Assembly: GCA_938045805.1 (NCBI GenBank)
Contig: CALIBL010000035.1
Span: 1-64,000 of the forward strand
Length of the DNA: 64,000 nt
From: an uncultured Rubripirellula sp.
Lineage (GTDB): Bacteria; Planctomycetota; Planctomycetia; Pirellulales; Pirellulaceae
Reading direction: 5' to 3'
Shown here: in pieces, positions 62,956-64,000 of the stretch
Layout of the letters: the number at the start of each line of letters is the position of its first letter
Numbering within the stretch: position 1 is the stretch's first letter
Translations under genes and position numbers: made by a program
Notes under the pieces: model-generated
Databases searched by the model: none
What the model was told of the DNA's origin: nothing
What the model saw: only the letters and a program-made list of their open reading frames with translations

Positions 62956-64000
62956 ATGAAAGCCGCTCTACTTTCACTGATTGCTATTCTAGCGTCAGCC
63001 TCGCATGTGGCAGCACAAACTAATCCGAATATTGTTTGGTTTGTTGTTGATGATATGTCTGCCAACTTATCGTGTTATGGAGAATCTAAAATCTCCACTC
63101 CGAATCTGGATCGTCTTGCCGAGCAAGGCATACGATTCACACGTGCCTACGCGACCTCACCTGTCTGCTCGACATTTCGATCGTCGTTGATCACAGGAAT
63201 GTATCAAACATCGATTGGTGTCCATCACCATCGCAGTGGTCGCTCTGAGAAAAACCCAATCGTGCTCCCCAATGGCGTGCTTCCACTTCCCGTCCTTTTC
63301 AAGAAGCACGGATACCACACCTGCAACGGAAGCGGTTTAACGAATCTAGACTTTCGAACTCAACCCAAAAACAGTCGCACTCAGAATCGACTCGGCAAAA
63401 CGGATTACAACTTCACTTGGGATTCATCGATGTATGATTCCAATGATTGGTCTAACCGCGATCCCAATCAGCCATTTTTTATGCAGGTCCAGCTACACGG
63501 CGGAAAGCTACGTGGCGCTTCAAGGGCACAGTATGATGCGTTCTCTAAACAGGTCACCGAACTTCTCGGTGGAACAACCTCCCCGGAGGCGGTCGACCTA
63601 CCACCTCATTACCCCGACGACTCCATCCTTCGTGAGGATTGGTCCACGTACCTAGACAGCATCAGGGTGACAGATCACCACGTTGGCTTGGTACTTGATC
63701 GACTAAAACGAGAAAAACTACTTGAGAACACACTTTTGGTTTTCTTTACTGACCACGGCATCAGTCACGCACGAGGCAAACAATTTTTATACGACGAGGG
63801 GACTCATATCCCGTTGATTATTGCGGGTCCATCGATTGCTCCGGGGCAGGTCCGGTCCGATTTGGTTGAACATATCGATATCGCTGCACTAACCTTGGCA
63901 GCCGCCGGCATCGAGCGACCAGAATCGATGCAAGGTGCAAATATTCTCGCCGCTACTCACCAACCGAAGACTGCCGTCTACGCAGCGCGAGATCGTTGTG
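62956..64000 (+). CDS. Sulfatase with non-canonical active-site motif (3' partial)
   Basis: An open frame from ATG 62956 runs off the window edge (348 codons). It has a signal peptide (ending SHVAAQT) and metal motif IVWFVVDDMSANLSCYG. The segment ATSPVCSTFRSSLITGMYQ (Cys71) stands where the formylglycine motif CxPxR is expected; here it is CSTFR with Thr at the Pro position. FFTDHGISHARGKQF and GTHIPLIIAGP follow normally. It is likely an exported sulfatase or sulfatase-like hydrolase. The Cys and Arg are kept, so conversion to formylglycine remains possible. The C-terminal part is outside the window. Confidence 0.88.
   Translation, partial: MKAALLSLIAILASASHVAAQTNPNIVWFVVDDMSANLSCYGESKISTPNLDRLAEQGIRFTRAYATSPVCSTFRSSLITGMYQTSIGVHHHRSGRSEKNPIVLPNGVLPLPVLFKKHGYHTCNGSGLTNLDFRTQPKNSRTQNRLGKTDYNFTWDSSMYDSNDWSNRDPNQPFFMQVQLHGGKLRGASRAQYDAFSKQVTELLGGTTSPEAVDLPPHYPDDSILREDWSTYLDSIRVTDHHVGLVLDRLKREKLLENTLLVFFTDHGISHARGKQFLYDEGTHIPLIIAGPSIAPGQVRSDLVEHIDIAALTLAAAGIERPESMQGANILAATHQPKTAVYAARDRC

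Noticed and set aside
1-64000. CRISPR arrays, tRNA or rRNA genes, integrases and insertion sequences
   Set aside because: None was recognised by eye. Repeats found are limited to the flp copies and the REP-like hairpins. tRNAscan and Infernal searches would settle the RNA genes.

Overview
The window looks like a chromosomal segment of a planctomycete, most likely of the Pirellulaceae (Rhodopirellula-like) group. The basis is gene content: Tat-exported DUF1501 and DUF1552 proteins, DUF1549/DUF1553 and DUF1592-type proteins with c-type haem motifs, a PVC-type dehydrogenase with its haem-binding partner, several sulfatases, a DUF1559 prepilin-like protein with an H-x9-DG motif, and FG-GAP/ASPIC-UnbV lipoproteins. 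All function calls come from reading motifs; no database search was run.

Layout. 1-9.9 kb holds unrelated genes: the 3' end of an unknown gene, a membrane protein, a FemAB/GNAT-like acetyltransferase, a small zinc-ribbon protein, a Tat-exported Gfo/Idh/MocA oxidoreductase, an SPFH membrane protein paired with an Arc-like ribbon-helix-helix protein, and a symporter fused to a solute-binding domain. 8.3-25.8 kb is a complete Tad/Flp pilus locus. A sigma-54 enhancer-binding protein (minus strand) stands divergently from secretin (rcpA), an OmpA-like exported protein, TadD, three flp pilins, prepilin peptidase (tadV), rcpC, tadZ, tadA, tadB, tadC, a small membrane protein, tadE, tadG and a winged-helix AAA+ ATPase. 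A consensus -24/-12 sigma-54 promoter lies just upstream of the first flp gene, which suggests the neighbouring activator switches on pilin expression.

25.9-33.7 kb carries a zinc-ribbon Ser/Thr kinase, a divergent pair of large FG-GAP lipoproteins (one with a haem motif, one with TPRs and ASPIC/UnbV), a DUF1559 protein with a clear intrinsic terminator, and a small lipoprotein. 34.1-39.9 kb is the four-gene DNA ligase operon: beta-CASP exonuclease, ATP-dependent ligase, Lhr-like DEXH helicase and PdeM phosphoesterase. 40.2-45.2 kb has a PfkB sugar kinase, a DUF2200 protein, a PQQ-propeller protein, an unknown membrane protein and a CPBP-type intramembrane protease.

45.3-64 kb is a planctomycete catabolic/electron-transfer region: three sulfatases (the last cut by the window edge), a DUF1592+DUF1552 pair, a DUF1549/1553+DUF1501 pair, and an operon of a haem protein, a PVC-type dehydrogenase and a ThuA protein. 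Together these suggest breakdown of sulfated polysaccharide with periplasmic electron transfer, which is inference. Three related GGGGTCAGGACT-type inverted repeats sit just after stop codons and look like REP-type elements acting as terminators. No tRNA, rRNA, CRISPR array or transposase gene was recognised.
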